DNA of 64,000 nucleotides from Pedobacter zeae (GCF_014196715.1 NZ_JACIEF010000003.1:649874-713873); one strand, 5' to 3'. Counted from the first letter of the stretch, positions 52,417-61,374 are shown. The notes: a model not told the origin generated them from the letters alone. Numbers and translations: made by a program.

Positions 52417-53304
52417 TCAGTTAAAAGTTTGACGAAATTCCAACGGCGATAAATTCGTCTTCTTTTTAAACAAAGTGCTGAAAGACTGTGCGTGCTCAAA
52501 ACCCAGGGCATAGGCAATCTCACTAACTGAAAGATGGGTGGTAGAAAGTTTTTCTTTGGCTTTCGCGATCAGTTTTTCATGAATATGCTGCTGGGTGTTC
52601 TGTCCTGTATGCACCCGAAGCAAATCACTCAGATAGTTCGGCGACAGATTCATCTGGGCAGCAATATATTGCACGGTGAGCAAACCCGGTACGTCGCTAT
52701 TAAAGTAGTCATCAATCAACTGCTCAAACCTGGTTAGCAGGGCCGAATTATTATTCTTTCGGGTCAAAAATTGCCGCTCATAAAAACGGTTGGAGTACTT
52801 CAGCAGACTCTCAATCTGCGTTAGGATGATCTCCTGGGTATGCTTATCAATATGCCGGCACTCCTTATCAATTTTATAAAGGATGGTAATCAGGTCATCT
52901 TCTTCCCCGGCCGATAGGTGGAGCGCTTCGTTAACTGCATAATCGAAAAAACTGTAATGATGAATATGATTTGCCAAACTATGCTGCAACAGGAAGTCGG
53001 GATGAAAGATCAGGAGATAACCAGACCCGCATTCCATATTTTGCAGGTCTAGTTGTTGCACCTGGTTCGGTGCAGTAAAACTTAGTACGCCCTTATCGTA
53101 GTCATAATGCTGTTGTCCGTACCTGATCTTGCCTTTAGCATTGCGTTTAAGCGCCACACAGTAAAAGCGGTTAACGAAACCTTTCCAAATCTCGTTTTCC
53201 AAAAAAATACTTTCCTCCAGGTTGATCACGCTCACGAGGGGGTGACGGGGTTCGGGCAATGACAGCAAGCGGTGAAATTCTGATATGGAGTTAATGGCGT
53301 TCAT
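52417..53304 (-). CDS. AraC-family regulator, module 1
   Basis: A 295-residue regulator with an N-terminal cupin-like sensor region (SISEFHRLLSLPEPRHPLVS) and two C-terminal helix-turn-helices (TVQYIAAQMNLSPNYLSDLL and VSEIAYALGFEHAQSFSTLF). The ATG at 53304 is used; the extra residues come from a TTG. It is nine bases after the aldo/keto reductase gene and so co-transcribed. It is a close paralogue of the AraC protein at 58960-59883. Confidence 0.92.
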   Translation of the reverse strand: MNAINSISEFHRLLSLPEPRHPLVSVINLEESIFLENEIWKGFVNRFYCVALKRNAKGKIRYGQQHYDYDKGVLSFTAPNQVQQLDLQNMECGSGYLLIFHPDFLLQHSLANHIHHYSFFDYAVNEALHLSAGEEDDLITILYKIDKECRHIDKHTQEIILTQIESLLKYSNRFYERQFLTRKNNNSALLTRFEQLIDDYFNSDVPGLLTVQYIAAQMNLSPNYLSDLLRVHTGQNTQQHIHEKLIAKAKEKLSTTHLSVSEIAYALGFEHAQSFSTLFKKKTNLSPLEFRQTFN

Positions 53305-53312
53305 AAACAAAA

Positions 53313-54317
53313 TTAATCAATTAAACCCATACTGAACTCGTCATAAGGTGCACCGGTGTCTGTACCCAAAGGCACAATGCTTTCCAGTTGTGCCAGGTCG
53401 GCTTCACTCAACTGAATTTCAGTTGCTGCAATATTCTGCTCGAGGTATTTCCTGCGTTTGGTGCCGGGGATTGGTACAATACCTTTTGCGATGATCCAGG
53501 CCAGCGCCAATTGCGATGATGTAACTTGTTTTTCAGCAGCCATAGCCTCAATCTCTTTCACCAGCTCGATATTTTTGGCGAAGTGGTTGCCCTGGAAACG
53601 CGGTATGCCACGACGAAAATCATTCTCCGGCAGGTCATTAATGGTTTTGATCTGTCCGGACAAAAAACCACGGCCCAGCGGTGAGTAAGCGACAAACCCA
53701 ATTCCCAATTCTCTTAATGTTGCCAGCACCCTACGCTCCTCCACCGTCCGTTCAAATAAGGAGTACTCACTCTGCACGGCGGTGACCGGGTACACGGCAT
53801 GTGCGCGCCTTACCGTTGCAGACGATACTTCCGACAGACCGATATAACCTACTTTACCTTCTTTAACCAATTCAGCCATCGCTCCCACGGTTTCCTCAAC
53901 CGGCGTATTTTTATCCAGGCGGTGCAGGTAATACAGATCAATGTAATCGGTATTAAGATTCTTTAAAGAACGTTCTAAAGATTTCTTTACATAGTCTTTC
54001 TTGCCATTGATGGCCCAGGTTACTTTATTCTTATCGTCGATTTCCCAGCCAAACTTGGTAGCCAAAATATACTGATCGCGTTTACCACTGATCGCTTTGG
54101 CGATCAGTTGCTCATTTTTCAGCGGACCGTACAGGTCGGCTGTATCCAAAAAATTACCGCCCAGCTCCAGCGAACGATGGATCGTGGCTATGGCTTCCTG
54201 TTCATCCGCAGGGCCGTACATATGCCCTTCTTCAAATCCGGTCATACCCATACAGCCGAGGCCGATCACCGGCACAACCAATCCCTGGTTGCCCAGCGCA
54301 ATTTGTTTTATTTCCAT
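53313..54317 (-). CDS. Aldo/keto reductase
   Basis: A 334-residue NADPH-dependent oxidoreductase with a TIM-barrel fold (AKR13/YakC-like). The catalytic residues are visible: Asp and Tyr in NFLDTADLYGPLKNE, Lys in ILATKFGW and His in YLHRLD; the cofactor-binding C-terminal motif reads VPIPGTKRRKYLEQN. The start is at the ATG 54317 (MEIKQIALGN), not the longer frame from 54359. It forms a two-gene unit with the downstream AraC regulator. The natural substrate is probably an aldehyde, unknown. Confidence 0.93.
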   Translation of the reverse strand: MEIKQIALGNQGLVVPVIGLGCMGMTGFEEGHMYGPADEQEAIATIHRSLELGGNFLDTADLYGPLKNEQLIAKAISGKRDQYILATKFGWEIDDKNKVTWAINGKKDYVKKSLERSLKNLNTDYIDLYYLHRLDKNTPVEETVGAMAELVKEGKVGYIGLSEVSSATVRRAHAVYPVTAVQSEYSLFERTVEERRVLATLRELGIGFVAYSPLGRGFLSGQIKTINDLPENDFRRGIPRFQGNHFAKNIELVKEIEAMAAEKQVTSSQLALAWIIAKGIVPIPGTKRRKYLEQNIAATEIQLSEADLAQLESIVPLGTDTGAPYDEFSMGLID

Positions 54318-54684
54318 AATTCCAAAGATCGGTAAGCCAGATCGCGGATATGTATGCAAATCCCTGAATTACTTCGGCAAATCAAGGCAAATCTGCATTT
54401 AGACCCCACCATTAACAAACCCTTAAATTTTAGCTTGATTAGAACGCAGCAGGATAGAAATAACTCCCTGGATAAAGAGATTTAACAATGAGGCAGGTTC
54501 GAGCGAAATCCTCGCTAGTGAGCCGGGCGCATCCAACTCCACATAATCATTCAGCGGGGCAAAAATATATTATGTCTTCAGGTGTGCCCAGTCTTTTGAA
54601 AGGCCCTCCATTTATGATCAGTTACCATTAGAAGGTTTTCTTAAATATTCTTAATGCGAAAGAATCCTAAAAGGAAGTGCTTTC

Positions 54685-54830
54685 GAAGGGAAGAAACGGT
54701 TATTATTATGGTATAGCCGCCTGCGGATGAGGTATCAAAGCCTCCATCGCATATGAACGGTCTGTAGAGAAGTTAAGCATACCCCCTTATCCTGCAATTG
54801 GAGATCTTTTAAGGTATATATTATGGAGGA
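54685..54830 (+). pseudogene. Possible remnant of a serine recombinase zinc-ribbon region
   Basis: One plus-strand frame reads KGRNGYYYGIAACG, a stop, then GIKASIAYERSVEKLS. This resembles the SKGRNGxYYYYxC..CG...A zinc-ribbon segment near the end of large serine recombinases. It has in-frame stops and lacks any recombinase catalytic part. The match is by pattern only. Confidence 0.3.
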
Positions 54831-54945
54831 ATTAAACACATTATTGAACCACCAGAATTAACAATGTACCTCTACATATCAACATAATAGGCAAAGAGTT
54901 ACACAAAAAAGGTGCAAGCGACATTTCTGACAACTTGTACTTTTC

Positions 54946-54981
54946 TGCGGACTGGGTGGGAGTACAATCGAACCCTTGATA
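54946..54981 (-). repeat. tRNA-3'-end-like direct repeat, left copy
   Basis: Reads tgcggactgggtggg...tacaatcgaacccttgata. It is nearly the same as 60999-61033, in the same orientation. On the minus strand it looks like a T-arm plus acceptor end (GGTTCGATT...CCAGTCCGCA), but no full tRNA can be folded. It is a candidate attachment-site remnant. Confidence 0.5.
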
Positions 54982-55137
54982 CCTTTATTGACATTTCTAA
55001 ATGACCTGAAAATCTGATTTTGGCCAACACAGAACTATATTTGGTCTCCAACAATTAACTGCTCATTTATTTATCGTGAAATAAATATTTAAGACGCTTT
55101 GAACATTAAGCAGCGAGAAATTCTTGCTTAAAGATTT

Positions 55138-56052
55138 TTAATTTTTTAATTGTAAAAACCTCGCAGCATTATTGTACAATATATTTTGCTTGTCCTCTTT
55201 AGTAAGAAAATCAAGGCTATTTAAAAATTGAATTGATTTTTCAATAGCTCCCGGCCAAACCATCTGATCGCTGCCAAACATTACCCTGTTTAAGCTGCCG
55301 TCCGTCTTTGCAAGCTTTAAAAATTCGACAGCGTAATGTTGGGTGAGCGGTGAAACCCATAGAAGCACACCTAAATCAGAGTAAAGATTCGGATACATCT
55401 GCATTAATCTCACAGCATGTTCATACCACACCTCGCCAGAGTGCATCATATAAAGCCGGAGTTTAGGATACTTTACTAGCACACTTTCTATCAGGAAAGG
55501 GTCACCTAAGGCCAGCCGAGCTCTTGGGGACCCATGATATGGCGTTTCTGGTGGACCGCCGCCCTCATGAACGGCAACGGGAACATTATATTTTTCACAG
55601 ATGCGCAGGTACGGTTGCCACACGCTGTCAGCCAAAGTGGTGCCTGAATAATAAGGGCCCAGTTCGCCAAACACTTCTACTTCTTTTTTCCTTACCATTT
55701 GCTCAAAACGGACAGTGTCAATGCCGAAATCGCCGGGAGAGTCTATTGCAAGTCCGCGAATAAACATATGAGACGGATCGTTTTTAACCCATTGCGCTAC
55801 GCTCGAAGGAGACCCGCTGATTACTGCTTTTACGACCCCTGTCCTGCGCAAAGCTGCATAGGTGTCTTTAAAATGTTCAGTTGTTTGTTTTGAACTTTGA
55901 ACTCCGGCAATGTCTGGTGCAGGATAACTAAAACGGTTACTATCATAGCAATGGATATGTACATCAATTATTTTTTGCTGCTGCGCTTTTGAATATAAGA
56001 AAGAGAAAATAAAGGGAATTAGAAGGGGTATTATCTTTTGCGTGCTTTTCAT
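55138..56052 (-). CDS. Exported amidohydrolase (amidohydrolase 2 family)
   Basis: A 304-residue metal-dependent hydrolase with a signal peptide (IPLLIPFIFSFLYSKAQ). The TIM-barrel metal ligands are in place: His-x-His in IIDVHIHC, His in VAVHEGGG, His in MMHSGEVWYEH and Asp in MFGSDQM. Family members hydrolyse or decarboxylate cyclic and aromatic acids or lactones; the substrate here is not predictable. It lies alone between decayed regions. Confidence 0.88.
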   Translation of the reverse strand: MKSTQKIIPLLIPFIFSFLYSKAQQQKIIDVHIHCYDSNRFSYPAPDIAGVQSSKQTTEHFKDTYAALRRTGVVKAVISGSPSSVAQWVKNDPSHMFIRGLAIDSPGDFGIDTVRFEQMVRKKEVEVFGELGPYYSGTTLADSVWQPYLRICEKYNVPVAVHEGGGPPETPYHGSPRARLALGDPFLIESVLVKYPKLRLYMMHSGEVWYEHAVRLMQMYPNLYSDLGVLLWVSPLTQHYAVEFLKLAKTDGSLNRVMFGSDQMVWPGAIEKSIQFLNSLDFLTKEDKQNILYNNAARFLQLKN

Positions 56053-56253
56053 TTAAATTGTTGTTTGAATATCAAAAGCGGAAGTAAATATTAATTATAC
56101 GTTAACATCGGTTGCATTAAAGTTAGAGAAAAATTATTTATCTACGATAAAAAAGAAGCCAGCAGAACCCTTTAGCATTAAACACCCTTCTCCCAAGTTC
56201 CAAAGCGTAAAGAATTGCGCTTAATTTTGCTGATCCAATTCCTAAAATTGCGA

Positions 56254-56396
56254 GTTCAGCGTGGCCAATTTCAGGAGCAAGTATTTAAGGCCGCCCAAGT
56301 GACCACAGCCATTCTTAACAGAATTGGCATTCCGAGCTTTACAAAAACCCCTGATTTTACGGGTATACACATTTACACACCTCGATCTGATGGTTA
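56254..56396 (+). pseudogene. LigD (DNA ligase D polymerase domain) fragment
   Basis: The frame reads FQEQVFKAAQVTTAILNRIG, then IPSFTKTPDFTGIHIYTP, then a stop. This matches the primase-polymerase domain of bacterial LigD (pattern KTSGxTGIHIYxPL). Only about 45 residues remain, with no start and no other domain. A LigD gene was probably once here, carried by an element or lost by deletion. Confidence 0.65.
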
Positions 56397-56408
56397 AAAA
56401 AGAAGGTG

Positions 56409-56580
56409 ATGCCCATTTCACTATTGTTGGGATCAATTGAAGTAAATCCGGGAAATGCTAACGAACAAAAGTTTAGCGACACAGAATTTGCTTTACTGAA
56501 TTTATCGCCAAAATTATAGTTGATATTTCTTTACGAGAGGCTAATGAGCAAGATAGGCAGTTTGAGAATGGAGACAAATA
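56409..56580 (+). pseudogene. Frameshifted small ORF
   Basis: From ATG 56409 the frame reads SIEVNPGNANEQ, KFSDTEFALLNL and then a stop. With one base added near 56501-56505 it continues IAKIIVDISLREANEQDRQF and stops at 56580. The joined peptide resembles small accessory proteins of Bacteroidota mobile elements (LIAKIIVDxxLxE pattern). Confidence 0.45.
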
Positions 56581-56582
56581 AA

Positions 56583-56640
56583 CGGGGCTCGAACCCATAA
56601 TTATCAATAAGACAGTGCTTTACGAGCTTATCAACGATCA
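56583..56640 (-). pseudogene. Decayed tRNA
   Basis: On the minus strand: AAGCTCGTAAAGCACTGTC, then an anticodon-like segment, then ATGGG-TTCGAGC-CCCGT, which folds as an intact T-arm. The D-arm is damaged and the acceptor stem does not pair. It lies about 80 bases from the intact tRNA-Asp. Confidence 0.45.
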
Positions 56641-56661
56641 AAAACGCCAGAAAAATAAGAC

Positions 56662-56704
56662 TTAAACAAAACAACCTGCTAAAAATCAATGATTTAGCAG
56701 GTTG
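56662..56704 (-). terminator. tRNA-Asp terminator
   Basis: Perfect 12-base arms caacctgctaaa (56672-56683) and tttagcaggttg (56693-56704), followed on the minus strand by a T-rich run. It lies 16 bases after the tRNA. Confidence 0.9.
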
Positions 56705-56719
56705 CATCTTGTGTTCTTG

Positions 56720-56793
56720 CGGAATGGACGGGACTCGAACCCGCGACCCCATGCGTGACAGGCATGTATTCTAACCAGCTGAACTACCACTCC
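56720..56793 (-). tRNA. tRNA-Asp (anticodon GTC)
   Basis: A 74-base minus-strand tRNA. The acceptor stem GGAGTGG pairs with CCATTCC (one G-T pair), the D-loop is AGTTCAGCTGGTTAGAAT, the anticodon loop CTGTCAC has GTC, and the T-arm is GCGGG-TTCGAGT-CCCGT with discriminator G. CCA is not encoded. It is the only intact RNA gene in the window and borders decayed mobile DNA, so it may be an integration site. Confidence 0.97.
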
Positions 56794-56945
56794 TTTTGTT
56801 CTTCTTAACGTTCGAACCTCTTGTCTCTTTCGAGGCTGCAAATATAAAGACAAAATTCACTTTATCACCATCCTGCTCAAGATTTTCAGTTACAATTGCA
56901 TAACCTGTTGATTTTCATCTCAAATAAATACAGCAACGCAAAAGG

Positions 56946-58529
56946 TTAAATCACCCTCAACCGTTCTTCTTCCAGATCGATCTGGTATAGTTGCTGCCGA
57001 ATCACATCCTCACTAACCGAAACATCCTTATTAAGCTCCGAAAGAAACCGTCGTTGGCTTTCGAGCAACTCCATAAAAATCGATTTTGTTTTTTCATTCA
57101 TCCAGCTATCGTCTGTGGCTTTAGATTTTTCTTCCAAATGCTTCAGCAACTTTTCCATGGCGGCATTACCATTCAACTCGTTATCATATTTATCTTTAAG
57201 AAACTGATAGGAATGCACTTTCAGATCTTGTTTCACTTTCTGCCTAACCATTTCCTCGTTTTCCCTGTTAATTCTTTCGCCAAATGCACCAGCGCGTTTT
57301 ATAAAATAAGGGAGTGTAAGGCCTTGTACCAATAATGTAAGCAGGATTACTTCAAAAGTAATGAACAAAATCAGGTCTCTTTGCGGGAAAGCAGTTCCAT
57401 GATCAAATGCCAGGGGTATAGCCAATGCAGCCGCCAGCGATACAACACCACGCATACCCGTCCAGCCAAGTAATAAAGGCATGGTGAAACGCATCCTCCT
57501 TGAAGATGCGGCCGGAGCTACGCTCGGGCGGAAAATAAGTGTGGCAATCAGCGCAGCATAAGAGCTGATTATGCGGGCAGCAATCAAAACACCGGTAACC
57601 AACAAACCGTAACCGATGGCCGTGTTTAATGGAATACCTTTTGATTTAAGCCCATCTGTAATTTCCGGAAGCTCGAGCCCAATGATCAAAAACACCATCC
57701 CATTTAAAATAAAGATAAAGCTTTCCCATACACTAAATGCCCTGATCCGACTGGTACTGCTTAAAAAGAGAAGCCTTCTTGCCGACATAAATAATCCTCC
57801 GCTTACCACTGCCAATACACCCGAACTGTGCAGCTCTTCAGCAATCCAGTACATCAAGTAGGGCTCAATAAGCATAAGTGCTATATCTGATGGAGCATCT
57901 GTTGGTAAATACCGATGTGCCTGAACAAATATCCAGCCCAGCAATAAGCCAATCCCGGCCCCGCCAATAACCATCCACAAAAAGCTAAGCGCTGCATCTT
58001 GCCATATAAATTGCCCCGTACCTACGGCCACCAGTGCAAAACGGAAGATAATTAAGGAGGAAGCATCATTTAATAAACTTTCTCCTTCTAAAATCGCTGA
58101 AGTGGATTTTGGAATTTTAACAAATTTAGTGATGGCACCCGTACTTACAGCATCAGGCGGAGATACTATACCTCCCAACAGAAAACCTAAAGCTATGGTA
58201 AACCCAGGGATCAGATAGTTGGTTACAAGGGCTACCGAAAGCGCCGTAAAAAAAACAACCAGGAAAGCAAAACTCCCGATAATACGCCACCACTTTTTCA
58301 TCTCCTTAAAAGAAATGGACCAGGCAGCTTCAAATAACAATGGAGGAAGAAATATAAAAAAAATGAGGTTGGGATCAATTTTTACCATGGGTAGCCCAGG
58401 TATAAAGCTTATTAATAACCCGCCAACAACAAGCAGAATTGGATATGCGATTTTGAGTTTAGCAGCCCACATGGTTAACAGTACAATTATAGCTACCATG
58501 GCGAGCAGAAAAGGTAAAATAGTATGCAT
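56946..58529 (-). CDS. Na+/H+ antiporter, CPA1 family
   Basis: A 527-residue membrane protein with about 12 hydrophobic helices in the first 415 residues (FLLAMVAIIVLLTMWAA, FFIFLPPLLFEAAWSIS, LGFLLGGIVSPPDAVSTGAI). The ion-binding motif is ILEGESLLNDASSLI, with the Asn-Asp pair of electroneutral CPA1 exchangers. A cytoplasmic helical tail of about 110 residues follows. It would expel Na+ or other cations for protons. It stands alone, downstream of a gap with no gene. Confidence 0.93.
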   Translation of the reverse strand: MHTILPFLLAMVAIIVLLTMWAAKLKIAYPILLVVGGLLISFIPGLPMVKIDPNLIFFIFLPPLLFEAAWSISFKEMKKWWRIIGSFAFLVVFFTALSVALVTNYLIPGFTIALGFLLGGIVSPPDAVSTGAITKFVKIPKSTSAILEGESLLNDASSLIIFRFALVAVGTGQFIWQDAALSFLWMVIGGAGIGLLLGWIFVQAHRYLPTDAPSDIALMLIEPYLMYWIAEELHSSGVLAVVSGGLFMSARRLLFLSSTSRIRAFSVWESFIFILNGMVFLIIGLELPEITDGLKSKGIPLNTAIGYGLLVTGVLIAARIISSYAALIATLIFRPSVAPAASSRRMRFTMPLLLGWTGMRGVVSLAAALAIPLAFDHGTAFPQRDLILFITFEVILLTLLVQGLTLPYFIKRAGAFGERINRENEEMVRQKVKQDLKVHSYQFLKDKYDNELNGNAAMEKLLKHLEEKSKATDDSWMNEKTKSIFMELLESQRRFLSELNKDVSVSEDVIRQQLYQIDLEEERLRVI

Positions 58530-58910
58530 AGAATATGTTTTTGAGTGGGCCAGTACTTTTCTTTACAAAGAAAGCCTGAATAAACAAATTTGCAGGTTGG
58601 CTTTCCCTGGCGTTTTCATTAAATCAATTTTCGAAAATCCGGATCGCAGCGATAATACGTCAATTTTACAGGCTTAATTTATAAAAAACAATGGATAATG
58701 CCCAAAGCAAAAAGAGATTTAAGTGTAGCCTGCCCTAATAACAATTGGTACAGGGAAGAAAAGAATTTAAAGTGGCCGCCAGGTTTAAGGAAATTTATGT
58801 TGGCCACTCACCTACTACGGCTTTGAGGCAAAGACAAACCCATGGAGGGATTTTTTCGCTTTAATAAATCTTAGCACCGGATAGACGACTTACTGTTTCC
58901 GTCCGGTAGT
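58530..58910. other. Intergenic region upstream of the antiporter
   Basis: About 380 bases without a supported gene; the promoter of the antiporter should be here. A 42-codon plus-strand frame at 58697 has no support. Confidence 0.4.
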
Positions 58911-58960
58911 TAAAAAGGCAGTTAACCGGCTTGCAGGCTCTGGCCTACAAGCCGGTTAAC
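58911..58960 (-). terminator. Terminator after AraC gene of module 2
   Basis: Arms gttaaccggcttg (58921-58933) and caagccggttaac (58948-58960), nearly perfect and with a further inner stem, then five Ts on the minus strand. It starts at the AraC stop codon. Confidence 0.88.
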
Positions 58961-59883
58961 TAAAAGCTGTTAAATAGCTTTCTGAACTCTGCGGGCGTTG
59001 CATTCGTTTTGTTCCTGAACAATTTACTAAATCCCTGCGGATGTTCAAATCCGAGTTCGTATGCGATTTCACTTATTGAAAGGCGGGTCGTCGATAACTT
59101 TTCCTTCGCTATTTCGATCAGTTTTTTATGGATATGCTGTTGCGTACTTTCTCCTGTCAAAGATCGCAATAGCCCGCTGAGGTAACCGGAAGAAACACAT
59201 AAAGCCTCAGAAACAAACTGAACGGTAGGGATGCCCTTGTGCGCTGCATCATTTGCCATATAACCAGCCAGGATTTTTTCCATCCTTACCAAAATCTCAT
59301 GGCTGCTTCTTTTTCTGGTAATGAACTGCCGTTGATAAAAACGCTCGGAGTAATTAAGCAGCGTTTCGATTTGTGAAATAATGATGTTTTGACTGAACTT
59401 ATCAAGGTTGGAATGATACTCCTGCTGGATGTTATGAACAATTGCATTCAAAATATCTTCTTCCTTTTCCGATAAAAAAAGTGCCTCATTAACAGCATAG
59501 TCAAAAAACTCATACTGCCTGATTGATGAAGCCAAAGCAGTATTCCAAAGGAAATCAGGGTGGATCAGCAACAGCCATCCCGTATGTTGCGCTTTGGCTT
59601 CGTCGCTATGCCTGATGCTGAATACCTGATTAGGCGCCAAAAAAAACAACACCCCGGAGTCAAAATCATAGGGTTGCTGTCCGTACCTGATTTTTGCATT
59701 TGTGGTACGTTTTAACGATATGGAAAAGAAGTCGAGAATAAAACTATCTGTTTCCCCATGCCCGCTTGGCTGGATAAGACTATAGTCCACAACGCTTATC
59801 ATCGGATGTTCCGGTTGAGCTAGTCCCCGGTAACGATGGAATTCACTGATTGTCCTGATCCTTTTGGCCACCTCGTTTTTCAT
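58960..59883 (-). CDS. AraC-family regulator, module 2
   Basis: A 307-residue regulator and close paralogue of the one at 52417-53304. It shares the start pattern ISEFHRYRGLAQPEHPMISV, the middle YGQQPYDFDSGVLFFLAPNQ and the end LSISEIAYELGFEHPQGFSK. It is 17 bases after an NmrA-like oxidoreductase gene and so is co-transcribed. It probably senses a small molecule handled by that enzyme. Confidence 0.92.
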   Translation of the reverse strand: MKNEVAKRIRTISEFHRYRGLAQPEHPMISVVDYSLIQPSGHGETDSFILDFFSISLKRTTNAKIRYGQQPYDFDSGVLFFLAPNQVFSIRHSDEAKAQHTGWLLLIHPDFLWNTALASSIRQYEFFDYAVNEALFLSEKEEDILNAIVHNIQQEYHSNLDKFSQNIIISQIETLLNYSERFYQRQFITRKRSSHEILVRMEKILAGYMANDAAHKGIPTVQFVSEALCVSSGYLSGLLRSLTGESTQQHIHKKLIEIAKEKLSTTRLSISEIAYELGFEHPQGFSKLFRNKTNATPAEFRKLFNSF

Positions 59884-59900
59884 CTTTAAATTTAGCTATA

Positions 59901-60779
59901 CTAATCGAACAACGCCGCAAACTTTACCGCATATTCTTCCATCTTTACCTTTCCCAATTCCGGTGTATGCAAATCGTAATCTTCATGAAGCTTACCCGTG
60001 TGAAGGGCATTACCAAGTTCCAGCATCTTTTCGACATACTCTTGGGAAAGTCCGTTTTTCAACAAGCTCTTTTCTGCATCCTGTTTAGTTAAGGTCAGCC
60101 ACTTTAATTCCGGTTTTCCAATCGCTTTACCAATAATCGATGCGACCTCGCTACAGCTTCTGTCATCGCTTCCTACATACCTGATCAGCTGCGTATGCCC
60201 GGTTTTTACGATTTCCTGGGCTACGGCGTCTGCAATGTCTATGGGAGAGACCAACGGCAACCGATCCGCTCCTCCATAAACCGCACCAATAAACCCGGCA
60301 GATTTGATCATGGGAATGAAAGCCAACAGGTTATAATAGAAAAAAGTTGGGCGGATGTGGGTCAATTGAATATGCCCGATGGTGTTAAGGATTTGTTCAA
60401 CATGGTAAGATCCGGTAATAAATCCGGTTCCGGAAGACAGGTGCGCCCCAACACTGCTCAAATGGACAACCCGCTTCACCCCCGTTTCCAGAATGGCTTC
60501 TTTATAATTCTCCCCCAGACGCCGATAGTATGCGATTTGATCAGGTTGTGTATAGTCTGGCGGAATCATACAGAACGCAGCGTCTGCGCCCATAAAACTC
60601 TCTTTCAGAAACGCTGCATCGTGCAAAGAGCCTATTGCAGGGATCGCGCCAATATTTTCGATTTCAATTTGCCTGCCGGCATTGTTGCTGATAATGGTTA
60701 TGGAATCGCCATTTTCGATTAATTGCTCACTTAGAGGCTTACTTATATTGCCCAAGGAACCTGTGATTACTATTTTCAT
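59901..60779 (-). CDS. NmrA-like NAD(P)-binding oxidoreductase
   Basis: A 292-residue atypical short-chain dehydrogenase of the NmrA/quinone oxidoreductase type. The Rossmann start MKIVITGSLGNISKPLSEQL has a glycine motif, followed by VKRVVHLSSVGAH and a large substrate domain with the RPTFFYYNLLAF block. The usual catalytic Tyr-x3-Lys is absent, as in NmrA proteins. It is the first gene of a unit with the AraC regulator. The substrate is unknown. Confidence 0.88.
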   Translation of the reverse strand: MKIVITGSLGNISKPLSEQLIENGDSITIISNNAGRQIEIENIGAIPAIGSLHDAAFLKESFMGADAAFCMIPPDYTQPDQIAYYRRLGENYKEAILETGVKRVVHLSSVGAHLSSGTGFITGSYHVEQILNTIGHIQLTHIRPTFFYYNLLAFIPMIKSAGFIGAVYGGADRLPLVSPIDIADAVAQEIVKTGHTQLIRYVGSDDRSCSEVASIIGKAIGKPELKWLTLTKQDAEKSLLKNGLSQEYVEKMLELGNALHTGKLHEDYDLHTPELGKVKMEEYAVKFAALFD

Positions 60780-60944
60780 TGCGCTTACATTTTTTAGTAA
60801 CGCAAAGTTCCTTTAATATAAAAGACCGGTTGTATCCAAATCTGCTTTCGTTGTATCCAAATGAAATACCTCTAATTTCCGGATTCCTTTCATAAACCGG
60901 GGGGGCAGTATAAAACACGCATCATTTGGTGTTTTCGAGCAAAT

Positions 60945-60973
60945 AAAAAAGCCTGTAAATGATGATTACAGGC
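60945..60973 (-). terminator. Orphan minus-strand terminator
   Basis: Arms gcctgtaa (60951-60958) and ttacaggc (60966-60973), with A-run 60945-60950 giving six Ts on the minus strand. No gene upstream uses it, only the tRNA-like remnant at 60999-61033, so it may be the old terminator of a lost tRNA. Confidence 0.7.
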
Positions 60974-60998
60974 TTTATACAATTTTGATATTGCTTTT

Positions 60999-61033
60999 TG
61001 CGGACTGTACGGGGTACAATCGAACCTTTGATA
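60999..61033 (-). repeat. tRNA-3'-end-like direct repeat, right copy
   Basis: Reads tgcggactgtacggggtacaatcgaacctttgata, almost the same as 54946-54981. On the minus strand it resembles a tRNA T-arm and acceptor end followed by a terminator 26 bases away. No complete tRNA is present. Confidence 0.5.
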
Positions 61034-61374
61034 AAGTTTTTAGCGTTTGTTAACGACATCGAAACCGTCAAAAATCACAGATAAATACATTTTAAGTCAA
61101 ATGATCATCTATGAGATACAGGTAGCCGATAGGATATTGAAAAACTGTAATTATTATTGAAGGTCATTATTTATTCGGCTAGCTTTCAAACTATATGTCA
61201 TTTTCATTCAATGGTTTTTCGCTGTGGGCAACCCTTTCTTTTTTAATGGCTTCCAAAAACCTTTAAGAGTTTTATTCTCGCAGGAAAGGCAGACAGTAAC
61301 GATACAAGTCGCGGTAAAAAACTTTTATCTTTAACATCTCGAAAGAATATATTATAAAAGAGTCAAAAGATATA

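Larger units (their letters stand above)
54318..55137. other. Long non-coding, degenerate region
   Basis: About 820 bases without an intact gene. It includes a possible serine recombinase remnant (54685-54830), a tRNA-3'-end-like sequence (54946-54981) and short broken frames. Composition and stop density indicate decayed mobile DNA. The promoter of the aldo/keto reductase should lie in the first 100 bases. Confidence 0.6.
56053..56719. other. Degenerate region beside tRNA-Asp
   Basis: This 667-base stretch has no intact gene. It contains a LigD fragment, a frameshifted small ORF, a tRNA-like remnant and the tRNA-Asp terminator, listed separately. It looks like the decayed end of an integrated element next to a tRNA gene. 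Confidence 0.6.
60780..61374. other. Intergenic region with terminator and tRNA-like repeat
   Basis: Nearly 600 bases without a gene. It contains the NmrA gene promoter, the hairpin at 60945-60973, the right-hand tRNA-like repeat (60999-61033) and, at the end, the promoter of the AraC gene at 61375. I see no other structure. Confidence 0.5.

Noticed and set aside
58697..58825. 42-codon plus-strand ORF upstream of the antiporter gene
   Set aside because: Short, no neighbours in an operon, no recognised similarity; probably chance or a relic.
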